Shown here: piece by piece, positions 1 to 7,755 of the stretch
How positions within the stretch are numbered: position 1 is the stretch's first letter
Layout: every line of letters begins with the position of its first letter
Translations under genes and position numbers: made by a program
Assembly: GCA_023228145.1 (NCBI GenBank)
Contig: JALOBU010000006.1
Span: 1-64,000, forward strand
DNA from: Bacteroidales bacterium
GTDB lineage: Bacteria > Bacteroidota > Bacteroidia > Bacteroidales > CAIWKO01
Direction of reading: 5' to 3'
DNA length: 64,000 nucleotides
Notes under the pieces: model-generated
Seen by the model: the letters and a program-made list of their open reading frames with translations, nothing else
What the model was told of the DNA's origin: nothing
Database searches by the model: none

Positions 1-2533
1 ATGGATTTACAGTAATTACTTTTGTTGATAAATCTCCATCACCGCAGGAATTATGTCCTTTTACAGTAATATTCCCCGAAACTGCCGATGTGCTGTAATT
101 CACAGTAATACTGTTTGTTGTGCTTGTTCCGTTTGCACCGGTTGGCAATGTCCAAACGTATGAGGTTGCATTTGTGATTGTTGGTACAGTGTAAGTTACA
201 GAACTTTGTCCTTGGCAAACAGTCGCTGCCCCTGAAATAGTACCAGCAGCTGCCGGAAATACCATGCATCCGGTACAGACAATAGGATTAACAACAATGG
301 ATGTAAAAATATCAGGATTGCTAAGACCCGGGAATGAATACCATGTATCATTATATTTCAGAAATCCTGAATTTATTGAGCTTGCTCTAGATTTTACTTG
401 TATTAAGTTAAAAGTATCAGTAGGAGTGTTATAATAAATTTGATAGCCGACATATACATCTGATCCTGTAAAAGTAACAGGATTGTCAAATTCGATATAA
501 TTAATATCATAGGGAGTTAATAAACTAATAGCAATATCTTTTGATCCTAACACGGTTCCCGGTGTAGCCCCGCCCCCCTGATAAACATTAAATGTAACCT
601 TGTGATTGCCTCCTGTTCCACCGCTATATGCATCACCAACATATACTTCAAGACCCGTAATGTTCGGGTTTGTCAATCCTGTATAATACTCGGCAAATTC
701 CGTCATCGAATAAGAATTATGCCCGGTCCATGTACCCCACTGTCCTGAACCGAATCCATAAAGAGTAAGGGTATCTGTGGATAGTATGTTGGTAAGGGTG
801 TCGCAACCGGCAACAGGGGTGCCTGTGGTAGTTGCATTACCTGTTAATCCGGGGGTTTTAAAACAAATGTTAGTTGTATTGTATTCGAAAATAGCGAAAT
901 GATAGGCTGTTGCTGTTGATAAGCCGGTTACATTCACAGAAGTCCCCGTGCCTTTATAAACAACATAATTACCGTTGCCTATCTGGGTGCCGCTTCCAAA
1001 AGCCGCGTTTGCGGTATAAGTTGTACCGTTTTCAGGAGTTGCATTTACAGCGCTTCCGGCTCTTGCAACGACCAGTACGCCGCCGGTTCCGTTGCCGCGC
1101 GTCCAGCCAACAGTCATCGAATTATCTGTTATTGCAGAAGAGGTAAATGAGCTCGCTTGGGTTGACGGCGGTGTACATGTGCATCCGGTTCTGTAATTAG
1201 CGATAACAGATTTCAGTTCTCTTATGGTCCTTGCATTATCTCCGTCTAGTGCATCACCGGCAGGATATCCATTATCCTGAAGGCTTGGATTGGAAAATAA
1301 GGTCACTTCGGCGGCATCAATACCATCGTCAAAATAGGAACCGTCGTTATAAGTCATAATTGAGCAGTACTTCTCTGTTGAACTTCCCCAGCGCCAACCG
1401 GCAGAATAGGTAAATATTCCCGGACCTTCCTGGAAATTTTGTTCTTTGTGGTGACCACATCCCATATTGTGCCCTATTTCATGGATTGTTGTAGTTGACC
1501 AGCTTGCCTGCTGCACTCTGGTTAATGAAAAGGCATAATCAGGTTGGCCTGTGGATTGACTTAAAACCCAGCCCAAACCGCCTGTAAAATCAATATTTTC
1601 TAATAATACAACCACATCGGCACAATAGGTGTCCCTTAAGGTATGTGCATCGTCCATAATACCATCACTGGGATCTGTAAGATAATACAAATCGTCATTA
1701 GAATTAAGCTCCGTATAATCTATCTGTTCAGAATGAACAAGCTGTACGGTTAACTCTATATTGCTATTATCAAGGGCTGTCTGAGCATATTGCATTATAC
1801 CACTAATCGTATTATTAATACTGCCTTCATATGTGCTGGCCCATGAAGCTGCTGAGGGAGTATAAAGAATCATTAAGGTTATGATATCCTGCGCTTTTGT
1901 GCTTTTTAACGGATCAGAATTATGTAAAACAGGATTACCGTTTTTGATTCCAATATCATAGGGCTTAATATTTAAGGAATTTTGTTGAGTCTTTTTTTTT
2001 AGATTATCCATTGGTTGATTATCAACCGGAGGAATGAGAGATGGGCTCCCCGGTAATGCTTTTTGTTTTGATTTATCAATTTGCAATAAATAATATTTAT
2101 TAGTCTGATGGTCATATCTCGACAAAAACAGTTCGTTATTTTCAGGCACATCAATTTTTATAAAACTTTTACTGTCAAAAGTTGAAATGATACAATATCC
2201 ATAATTATAATCTATTAACCGGGCCCGGATTGCAAGTGTGCCGTTCACATCAACTTCAATTTTGTCAATATATGCTTTGTATTGCTTATTGCTAAACAGA
2301 TATAACAAGATCGTGTCATCCACACCGATGAATTCTTTACTCTGAAAGACCGGGTTTATTTCAAGTTCCCTGATTCTTGTTGCATTATCAAAGCTGACAT
2401 TATTTTTTGTTTCAAAATTTGAAATTTTATTAAAAACATCATCCCCTTTATTTAAATTGAAGGTTTTGTTTTGGGCGATACTAATATTAACTACAAAAGT
2501 CAATACTATCAAGGAAAGCATGAGATTTTTCAT
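1..2533 (-). CDS. Secreted zinc metalloprotease (reprolysin-like), 3' end beyond window
   Basis: Seen: an uninterrupted minus-strand frame of about 844 codons from the ATG at 2533 to the window edge, so the C-terminus is missing. A signal peptide ends near residue 21. The zinc motif HEIGHNMGCGHH lies at residues 351-362 (HExxHxxGxxH; zinc ligands H351, H355, H361, catalytic E352), followed by a Met-turn SIMTY with Met at 393. This is the layout of metzincins of the M12B/reprolysin-like type. Residues about 447-545 resemble a fibronectin type III module. The last 80 or so residues resemble the PKD-like repeats of Bacteroidetes surface proteins (GTISG-TVCQGQ start). Inference: an exported protease, probably T9SS cargo, but the sorting domain would lie outside the window. 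No operon partner is visible; the upstream 700 bp is decayed DNA. Confidence 0.85.
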   Translation of the reverse strand, partial: MKNLMLSLIVLTFVVNISIAQNKTFNLNKGDDVFNKISNFETKNNVSFDNATRIRELEINPVFQSKEFIGVDDTILLYLFSNKQYKAYIDKIEVDVNGTLAIRARLIDYNYGYCIISTFDSKSFIKIDVPENNELFLSRYDHQTNKYYLLQIDKSKQKALPGSPSLIPPVDNQPMDNLKKKTQQNSLNIKPYDIGIKNGNPVLHNSDPLKSTKAQDIITLMILYTPSAASWASTYEGSINNTISGIMQYAQTALDNSNIELTVQLVHSEQIDYTELNSNDDLYYLTDPSDGIMDDAHTLRDTYCADVVVLLENIDFTGGLGWVLSQSTGQPDYAFSLTRVQQASWSTTTIHEIGHNMGCGHHKEQNFQEGPGIFTYSAGWRWGSSTEKYCSIMTYNDGSYFDDGIDAAEVTLFSNPSLQDNGYPAGDALDGDNARTIRELKSVIANYRTGCTCTPPSTQASSFTSSAITDNSMTVGWTRGNGTGGVLVVARAGSAVNATPENGTTYTANAAFGSGTQIGNGNYVVYKGTGTSVNVTGLSTATAYHFAIFEYNTTNICFKTPGLTGNATTTGTPVAGCDTLTNILSTDTLTLYGFGSGQWGTWTGHNSYSMTEFAEYYTGLTNPNITGLEVYVGDAYSGGTGGNHKVTFNVYQGGGATPGTVLGSKDIAISLLTPYDINYIEFDNPVTFTGSDVYVGYQIYYNTPTDTFNLIQVKSRASSINSGFLKYNDTWYSFPGLSNPDIFTSIVVNPIVCTGCMVFPAAAGTISGAATVCQGQSSVTYTVPTITNATSYVWTLPTGANGTSTTNSITVNYSTSAVSGNITVKGHNSCGDGDLSTKVITVNP

Positions 2534-2633
2534 ACAAATTAAATTTTTTACTTATTTATTTTAGTTAATTTTTGCTATTCTTGCATTGCAAAAATAAAAA
2601 ATATTTATCTGGATTCAAAAAATTCATTGTTGA

Positions 2634-2732
2634 TCACTTTATACATTTAGAAGTTTTGGTTGGAGTTTCCCACCTATAATCAATGATCATCTCAATTATT
2701 TCTTCAAAAATGTATTCCTTCCACTCGCTCAT
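2634..2732 (-). pseudogene. Possible remnant of type I restriction specificity subunit (HsdS) N-terminus
   Basis: A 32-codon frame beginning MSEWKEY and running through EMIIDYRWETPTKTSK before a stop. HsdS proteins commonly begin MSEWKE and continue with a target-recognition domain start of the form IIDYRGKTPxKT. Only this first segment survives; the following 100 bp is AT-rich with no continuation. It lies 25 bp downstream of the broken GIY-YIG gene on the same strand. I infer a decayed type I restriction locus. The match is from memory of the family and the fragment is short, so the call is moderate at best. Confidence 0.45.
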
Positions 2733-2757
2733 TTTTTATTGTTTTGGTTTTTGCGGT

Positions 2758-3069
2758 TTATGAGGCTCTCGAAGCCACCGTATCCAAATACCTATATGCA
2801 ATAGCTAACTCCGGCAAAAGCTGGTATTCCCTATTTATCAATGCATCCTTCTTTTCTCTTCGCCATCCCTGCACTTGTTTTTTTCTGTAAAAAGCCTAAT
2901 CAATTCCTGGATATTCTTCGTAATAAACGAGCTTAACGGGCAACCTCCTTTTTGTTTGATTGGAGCCTTCGCCAGTCAGATGTTCCGCAAGACGTAACTC
3001 ATGATTGTTGGTGTTGCCTGTATAATAGCTGTCAACGACACATTCCAGTATGTACATGTATCCTTTCAT
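2758..3069 (-). pseudogene. GIY-YIG (URI-type) endonuclease, interrupted by one in-frame TAG
   Basis: Reading from the ATG at 3069 gives a clear small GIY-YIG protein of the UPF0213/YhbQ type: MKGYMYILEC, then DSYYTGNT (the YIG half of the motif replaced by YTG, as is usual here), LRLAEHLTGEGSNQTKRRLP, and LVYYEEY. Codon 58 is TAG (2896-2898). The frame then continues without shift through AFYRKKQVQGWRREKKDALIN and ends at a TAA at 2758-2760, the expected place for this family (about 100 residues). The residue at codon 58 is usually Glu, so one G-to-T change (GAG to TAG) explains the break. Upstream, a 25-codon frame stops directly against this ATG. It could be a sequencing error, but the decayed neighbours favour a real pseudogene. 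Confidence 0.8.
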
Positions 3070-3147
3070 TTAAAAAAAACAATATTCTAATCTTGTTGTG
3101 AATTTTCTCTGTGGCTTCTTACTTGTTTTCTTTTTAGTTATTGCCAT
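3070..3147 (-). pseudogene. Short lysine-rich frame abutting the GIY-YIG gene, probable remnant
   Basis: Twenty-five codons from the ATG at 3147 (MAITKKKTSKKPQRKF...) ending in TAA immediately before the GIY-YIG start. The basic, Lys/Thr-rich opening resembles the first residues of many Bacteroidetes proteins, including HsdM, but nothing downstream of it identifies a family. The zero-gap junction with the next gene suggests a former operon. I cannot assign a product; it is recorded because it fits a decayed restriction locus. Confidence 0.25.
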
Positions 3148-3227
3148 ATCGTATTTTCAGAATCGAAACATAAAAATACAATTAAAGCAATATAGTTTAC
3201 TGCTTTTCTAATAAATACAATTTGAAA

Positions 3228-4283
3228 TCAGTGTTTTGTTCCTATGATTGAAAAACCGAACCTTGTTTCGGTGGTTATTTTCACATCAGCGTATCCTTTT
3301 TTTAACAGCCAGGAAGCGGCTTCGTCGTGGGTGTGTTCAAAGCGGTATGCGGGCGAAAGGGAGTCCATCAGGTCAATCATCTCTTCACGCCAGTTGAGCT
3401 TACGTCCTTTGAGTTTTTTAATGGAATAAGTGAAAGGAAAAATGTGAAACAAATAAAATAAAAACTGCATCCTGACGGGCATTTTGGAGGTTATTTTTCT
3501 TAAGTGAACAAAAAAGTTATGAAAAAAATCTTTAACGGGATGGTAAAGCCATAAGCATATTTTTCCTTGCGGTTTGAGAACAGTTTCAATATTACAAAAG
3601 GAAAGTTCGGTATTGGTAGTGTGATGGATAACGCCTCCACTCAAAAGAAGGTCGAAGGTATTGTTTTCAAAAGGCAGGTACTGCAGGTCGGCCTGCAACA
3701 GCCATACATTTTCGCGGAAATTGAATTTGTAAGCGTTTTCTATGCTTTTGCCCAGATCAATACCTACAACGGTATCAGGATATTTGGCTATGGCGTTGGC
3801 ATTCAGCCCGTGACCGCAGCCCACGTCAATGATAAGTTTATTTTTCAGGGTATCGGCATTTTCAAGTGATTCACTGAAAAAAAGATTTTCAAGGCTGGCA
3901 GCGTCATCATGCCATACTTTATCCTGCTTTTCATAATTGAGCAGGCTCCATTCAAAGGCAAAACTTTTCTTTGTTTTTCGGTTTTTCATGATGCAGTGAT
4001 TTACTAGTCCTGCATGTTTTTTCATTATTTCAGCCTTAACGGCCCAAAAATCTTCCATGTGTTCTTTAAACCATGTTTCGTAATCATCAAATGCTTCTAT
4101 CAGCATGCGGGGAATTCCGTCAATAACGGGAAAAACCAAGCCGGTTTCTGAATATAGTATGCCGTCTTTAATTTCTTTAACTGCCTTATTCTGATATGTT
4201 TTTTCAAACCCGGAAATCAGCTGAAACTTCATACGGGTTTTTGATAATGGGCATCGTAGTATTTCAAGCAAGGAGTAGTTCAT
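3228..4283 (-). CDS. Class I SAM-dependent methyltransferase with N-terminal Trm112-like segment
   Basis: A 351-residue protein. Residues 1-60 read LEILRCPLSKTRM...GLVFPVIDGIPRML, the pattern of a Trm112/YcaR-like (UPF0434) module, although only one Cys is kept. A Rossmann methyltransferase domain follows, with motif I IIDVGCGHGLNANAIA (151-166), acidic motif II VVGIDL, and a motif IV-like DLLLSGGVIHHT. The C-terminal third (LYHPVKDFFHNFFVHL...) is basic and hydrophobic and may contact a membrane or lipid substrate. The substrate is unknown; such fusions are often placed in small-molecule or lipid/glycan methylation. It is followed on the same strand by a thioredoxin-like gene with a spacer of about 50 bp, so co-transcription is possible. 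Confidence 0.75.
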   Translation of the reverse strand: MNYSLLEILRCPLSKTRMKFQLISGFEKTYQNKAVKEIKDGILYSETGLVFPVIDGIPRMLIEAFDDYETWFKEHMEDFWAVKAEIMKKHAGLVNHCIMKNRKTKKSFAFEWSLLNYEKQDKVWHDDAASLENLFFSESLENADTLKNKLIIDVGCGHGLNANAIAKYPDTVVGIDLGKSIENAYKFNFRENVWLLQADLQYLPFENNTFDLLLSGGVIHHTTNTELSFCNIETVLKPQGKICLWLYHPVKDFFHNFFVHLRKITSKMPVRMQFLFYLFHIFPFTYSIKKLKGRKLNWREEMIDLMDSLSPAYRFEHTHDEAASWLLKKGYADVKITTETRFGFSIIGTKH

Positions 4284-4332
4284 CTGATGATTTTAATAAG
4301 AAGTTTGCAAATATTAACCAAAAGAAATAGGC

Positions 4333-4875
4333 TTACTGAGTAAAACTTCCACTAAAGGTTTCTATAAACTTTTGATACGTCAATTTTTCATGGGCATCTT
4401 CTCCAAAAAAATGCAATATGGGTTCAAGGTCTTTTGCAGATTTATAACCCATGATGGTGTTTAAAATTTCGAGTTTTTCGTCTAATATCACAAAAGAAGG
4501 ATACGACATACGTCCTTGTAAAAGAGCCGCAGCCAGCTGATGACTCGAACGGGAAGCATTGGGATTTGGATTTACATAAGTGTTGCCATTGAAAACAACA
4601 GTGTCTTTGCGTTCAGCATTTAATTTTACAGGGTAAAAATGTTCTTTCATATAATTTTTTATAATCTCATCAGAAAAAGTGCTGGCATCCATCTTTTTAC
4701 ACCAGCCGCACCAGTCGGTATAAATATCAATAAATAATTTCTTAGGATGTTTTTTATTAAGTTTTATGGCTTCTTCAAAGGTGTACCATTTAAATACCTG
4801 TGTTTTATTTTTTTGTGCAAAACCAAAGCTTATAACAAATAAAATAGCTAAGGATGTCAGGAGTATCTTTTTCAT
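4333..4875 (-). CDS. Periplasmic thioredoxin-family protein (DUF255/thioredoxin-7-like)
   Basis: A 180-residue protein with a signal peptide ending near FGFA (residue 20). The redox motif CGWC at residues 56-59 sits in TDWCGWCKKMDAS, typical of periplasmic thioredoxin-like proteins that use a CxxC pair for disulfide exchange. Later SYPSFVILD matches the cis-Pro region opposite the active site, and DxYTDWC is the usual strand leading into it. Both active-site cysteines are intact. The length is normal for this group. It probably acts on exported substrates in the periplasm; the partner is unknown. Confidence 0.8.
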   Translation of the reverse strand: MKKILLTSLAILFVISFGFAQKNKTQVFKWYTFEEAIKLNKKHPKKLFIDIYTDWCGWCKKMDASTFSDEIIKNYMKEHFYPVKLNAERKDTVVFNGNTYVNPNPNASRSSHQLAAALLQGRMSYPSFVILDEKLEILNTIMGYKSAKDLEPILHFFGEDAHEKLTYQKFIETFSGSFTQ

Positions 4876-4998
4876 ATTTTTTATTTAAGTGATAAAAGAC
4901 GCATCAAATTTTAAACCAAGATTAGATTTTATTTATAATTAGGAAATAGTCGTTGGTCATTTGGAATTTGGTACTTGGGTTTTGAGATTTGACATATT

Positions 4999-5919
4999 CT
5001 ATTCCGTGCAAAGATAACGTGAAATTTTTTCAAAATTGTTTTCGTTGATAAGGGCAGAGCTTTTTATGTCATCCAATTTCTTGTACTTACCATGCTGTGT
5101 TCGGTAATTTACAAGCGAAAGGGCAATATTGTAGCCTATGTAGGGATGGTCTTTTAAATCATTGAAACTTGCTGTATTTACATTTACTTTTCGTATGGGT
5201 TTTTTCCCTAATTCAAGATATGGCTCAATAGTATTGAATTTTGTGCTGTCCATTTTGGGTATTTCAAGCAGTTGTAACAAAGAGTAATATCCTCCCAGCT
5301 TATCTCTGTATTTGATAATTTTTTCTGCAAAATAATTTCCAATGCCTTTAATTTTAATCAGGTCTTCAGCTTTGGTCGTATTGATATCCACTGTAGACTC
5401 AGGTTTACACTCAGGAACATAGTATTTTTTGTTTTCAGACTCGCTTTTTATTTCAATAAAAGGCTCAAGAACAATGTATTCTTTTTCAGAAATGGTGTAC
5501 ATCTTTTTGAGGTCTTCTTTTTTTCGGAATTTTCCTCCTTTTTCTCTGAATTTTATTATGGATTTTGCTTGTCCGGGATTCAGCCCCATTTTAATCCACC
5601 CCTCATAGTTGAGGGTATTTGGGTCAAAAATGAAAGGGGAGAGTTTTTGCTCGACAGCCGAGCGGTCGGAGTCATAAATATTGAAGCTTTCCTTTTGACG
5701 ATATGTTTTGGGTTTATTTGATATTAGTTCCTGTGTTTCAAGGTATTTGTTTATTTCTTTTTCAAACTGTGAATAGTCGTAATTTTTTTGTTTGATAAAA
5801 TGAGGAAGCAGGATATTGGCAACAATTATTATCACAATAAGCACACTCAGCACCAGTATTCCCCTGCGCTCGCTTTTGTTAAAAGTCAGAAAGTCTTTTA
5901 TTTGTTTTTTGATTTTCAA
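4999..5919 (-). CDS. Membrane-anchored helix-hairpin-helix (ComEA-like) protein
   Basis: A 306-residue protein. A cytoplasmic basic N-terminus is followed by one transmembrane helix (about residues 19-38). Three ComEA-type helix-hairpin-helix units follow, each introduced by the typical asparagine motif: FDPNTLNYEGW, VDINTTKAEDLIKIKGIG, and VNVNTASFNDLKDHPYIG. This family binds DNA without sequence specificity; ComEA itself takes up DNA at the cell surface. Bacteroidetes members with three units and one anchor are common but their function is not established. A DNA-binding role at the envelope is inference. Upstream lies the 6.1-kb inverted repeat. Confidence 0.75.
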   Translation of the reverse strand: MKIKKQIKDFLTFNKSERRGILVLSVLIVIIIVANILLPHFIKQKNYDYSQFEKEINKYLETQELISNKPKTYRQKESFNIYDSDRSAVEQKLSPFIFDPNTLNYEGWIKMGLNPGQAKSIIKFREKGGKFRKKEDLKKMYTISEKEYIVLEPFIEIKSESENKKYYVPECKPESTVDINTTKAEDLIKIKGIGNYFAEKIIKYRDKLGGYYSLLQLLEIPKMDSTKFNTIEPYLELGKKPIRKVNVNTASFNDLKDHPYIGYNIALSLVNYRTQHGKYKKLDDIKSSALINENNFEKISRYLCTE

Positions 5920-6069
5920 GAGATTAAAATATGGCGTGAATTTAATTCAATAATTTGTATTCAAAAAAAAATATCAAATTTTATTTTTAAATTTAAAAAA
6001 TATGTATTTTAGTGTTGATTATTCATAAAATGTTCTTTGAGTTTTAAGATAAAGCGTTAGCTTTTATTC

Positions 6070-6207
6070 TTGATTCTGAAACTTAGGAAATTTCAAATCA
6101 TACCAGGAATAATAAGTGACCGCGCCGATAGGCGTGGACTAACTTATTTGGTATGAAGGTTTCCTAAGACCTCAGAATCGGATAGGTATAGTTTCCACGC
6201 TTTTTTT
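6070..6207. other. Long imperfect inverted repeat, candidate structured RNA
   Basis: Five nested stems pair in register: 6072-6078 with 6173-6179, 6082-6090 with 6160-6168, 6098-6105 with 6149-6156, 6111-6117 with 6142-6148, and 6120-6126 with 6131-6137 around the loop GATA. The unpaired bases between stems are short and roughly symmetric, the shape of a long RNA hairpin with internal bulges. On the plus strand the inner arm GCGTGGA (6132-6138) can instead pair with TCCACGC (6194-6200), which is followed by seven T, a terminator-like end. It lies in a 540-bp spacer between two minus-strand genes. It could be a 6S-like or other non-coding RNA, or a miniature mobile element. The strand is undecided. 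Confidence 0.5.
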
Positions 6208-6340
6208 ATGTCCATTTTTACTGACTATTGAACTGCCACAATAAAAGCACTTTTTTGATTCATAACCTTTGAATTGATTTAAATACTACAATAATAAGAC
6301 TTATAGAAGTTTTTATCCTGAAAAATGTCCATTAAGCCAA

Positions 6341-6433
6341 AAAAAATAATACCTTCCATTTAATAAACAGCAAAAATAGTTGATATTAAACAACTTACAT
6401 GTTTTTACCGTATTTTTTTAAGGAAACTCCAGT
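6341..6433. repeat. Solo end of an insertion sequence, also present at 57.7 kb
   Basis: Positions 6351-6433 are identical over 83 bases to 57736-57818; ten further bases to the left differ at one position. At 57.8 kb this block is the outer end of an IS copy and finishes with AGGAAACTCCAGT, the inverted-repeat terminus. Here only that end is present. No matching opposite terminus was seen nearby, and the copy stops just short of the stop codon of the following minus-strand gene. It is best read as a fragment left by deletion or partial insertion. Confidence 0.75.
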
Positions 6434-6458
6434 AATTTATCAGTCGGGTAAAAATGTT

Positions 6459-6887
6459 TTAAGGTCTGTGGGTCTGGTGTCTTATTTCATAGTTAAATAT
6501 CCTGGCTGCATTTACAGAATGATTTCTCGACCCGAGATACAAGGGGATGGTGCAGCCTATCATCACCACGCCGCCTGCAGCATAATACCACTGGAATTCG
6601 CCATCGGCAAGCCATTTTATGCCCGAATATCCTATCAATACCGTGCCGACAAGAGTGAGGATCAGGGCGGGGTTGTTATTTTTCTGGGCCTGTTTTATTT
6701 CATCAAAGGCATCGGCATAGGGCTTGCAAAGTTCTTCGAGTTTCATCAGCGAGAGATTTTTTCCCTGATAGTTGAAATCTGCACTCAGCATCCGCCTGTC
6801 GATGGTTATAGTATCAATAGTAAAGTTTTGCGCTGCCAGCAAATTTGCAGCAAGGAAAAACAGTAAGAAAAGAATATTTTTTTTCAT
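6459..6887 (-). CDS. Hypothetical exported membrane protein
   Basis: A 142-residue protein if the second possible start (MKKNIL) is used; an upstream ATG at 6905 would add six residues, but MKK opens a standard signal peptide (cleavage near LLAAQ). After a polar stretch with IDRRMLSADFNYQG, two hydrophobic segments (about 80-95 and 104-120) suggest a hairpin in the inner membrane, and a short tail with IFNYEIRHQ closes it. I do not recognise a family with a known role; small proteins of this layout are frequent in Bacteroidetes. The stop codon lies 26 bp from the end of the solo IS fragment, so the C-terminus might have been altered by that insertion. Confidence 0.6.
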   Translation of the reverse strand: MKKNILFLLFFLAANLLAAQNFTIDTITIDRRMLSADFNYQGKNLSLMKLEELCKPYADAFDEIKQAQKNNNPALILTLVGTVLIGYSGIKWLADGEFQWYYAAGGVVMIGCTIPLYLGSRNHSVNAARIFNYEIRHQTHRP

Positions 6888-6905
6888 ACAGAAGAAATAT
6901 GTCAT

Positions 6906-7266
6906 AAAGGTAATTTTTAATTATGAAATGAAAGTTTGTTTTTTTGCAAAAAAAAGTTTCATCATGCACCTACGAAACGAAAAAATAAAGTTAATTATTT
7001 TTGTTGAAATAATTTTATGATGAACGGAGATATTTCAGTTTATGAAACGCTTCAAAGGTTAAATATTTCTTGTCCCAATATTTCAAGCAATGAAAGGATT
7101 GAAAGCAGGGGATACCATTTTATTTAACAATAATAATATTCTCATAGAGGATGTCTTTTAGCTGCAATTTGCTTGCAAATAAGATCATTCCAAATACTTA
7201 TTATAAGAAACCCATTTGGATTGCTTTGTTTTATTGAGCAAATAATAATAAGTGTTTAAAAAAATG
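6906..7266. other. Spacer without a supported gene
   Basis: AT-rich, about 360 bp. A 35-codon plus frame starts at ATG 7020 (MNGDISVYETLQRLNI...) but has no promoter box or recognisable relative, and I do not call it. The right end carries the tRNA-Ser promoter. Confidence 0.5.
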
Positions 7267-7274
7267 TAATTTTG
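7267..7274 (+). promoter_or_regulatory. -7 box (TAATTTTG) of tRNA-Ser
   Basis: Matches the Bacteroidetes TAnnTTTG -7 element and ends 11 bases before the mature tRNA 5' end. No convincing -33 TTTG at the usual spacing was seen. Confidence 0.7.
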
Positions 7275-7285
7275 CAACTCTATTT

Positions 7286-7377
7286 GGAGAGATGGCAGAG
7301 CGGTCGAATGCGGCGGTCTCGAAAACCGTTGTTCGCCTTCCGGCGAACCGGGGGTTCGAATCCCCCTCTCTCCGCCA
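7286..7377 (+). tRNA. tRNA-Ser(CGA)
   Basis: Class II tRNA with acceptor stem GGAGAGA/TCTCTCC, anticodon loop CTCGAAA (anticodon CGA at 7320-7322), a long variable arm (TTCGCC/GGCGAA), and T arm GGGGG-TTCGAAT-CCCCC. The discriminator is G7374. The CCA end is encoded (7375-7377), unlike the tRNA-Gly and tRNA-Leu genes in this window. The last 13 bases, including CCA and two bases beyond, recur at 12264-12276. Confidence 0.95.
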
Positions 7378-7379
7378 AT

Positions 7380-7427
7380 AATATCCGTAAAATACTGTTT
7401 GTAAGTAATTTACGGATATTTGTTTTT
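7380..7427 (+). terminator. Terminator of tRNA-Ser
   Basis: A perfect 12-bp stem, AATATCCGTAAA (7380-7391) with TTTACGGATATT (7409-7420), is followed by TGTTTTT. It begins three bases after the tRNA CCA. Confidence 0.8.
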
Positions 7428-7755
7428 AATATTTATCCACAGTTAGTCCATCTTGAGCAAGTATGTTCGATTTAGAATCGCCTGCCTGTTTTTATAACTC
7501 CTATTATGTTAATATTGCAACGATACTTAATTTACCAAAATAGCAAACCTGCAGCCAGGCAAAATACGTGGGTGCAAAGAGCATTTTGTCCCGGCTGCCT
7601 TAAAAAAATAAATACATTATTTAATCTGAAATGACACGGAATGCAATTTCACGCCAGCGGGGACAAACAAACTTATTCATAAAAAATGATATTGTAAATC
7701 ATGCCTGAAAAAAGAAATTTATGAAAGTATACAACCCCAAATACAGGGCAGGAAA
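7428..7755. other. Spacer with one further inverted repeat
   Basis: No gene supported. An imperfect hairpin pairs 7551-7565 (GCAGCCAGGCAAAAT) with 7583-7598 (ATTTTGTCCCGGCTGC), followed by CTTAAAAAAA. Purpose unknown. Confidence 0.4.

Noticed and set aside
910..1146. Plus-strand open frame of 78 codons
   Set aside because: It lies inside the metalloprotease gene on the other strand and has no protein-like pattern of its own.
6399..6866. Plus-strand open frame of 155 codons
   Set aside because: Opposite strand of the hypothetical membrane protein gene; its start lies inside the IS-end repeat and its residues show no domain.
7020..7127. 35-codon plus-strand frame resembling the opening of a YbaK-type protein
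   Set aside because: Too short, no promoter box, and the similarity is only a few residues.
7272..7475. Plus-strand open frame of 67 codons
   Set aside because: It runs through tRNA-Ser and its terminator, which explain the sequence.
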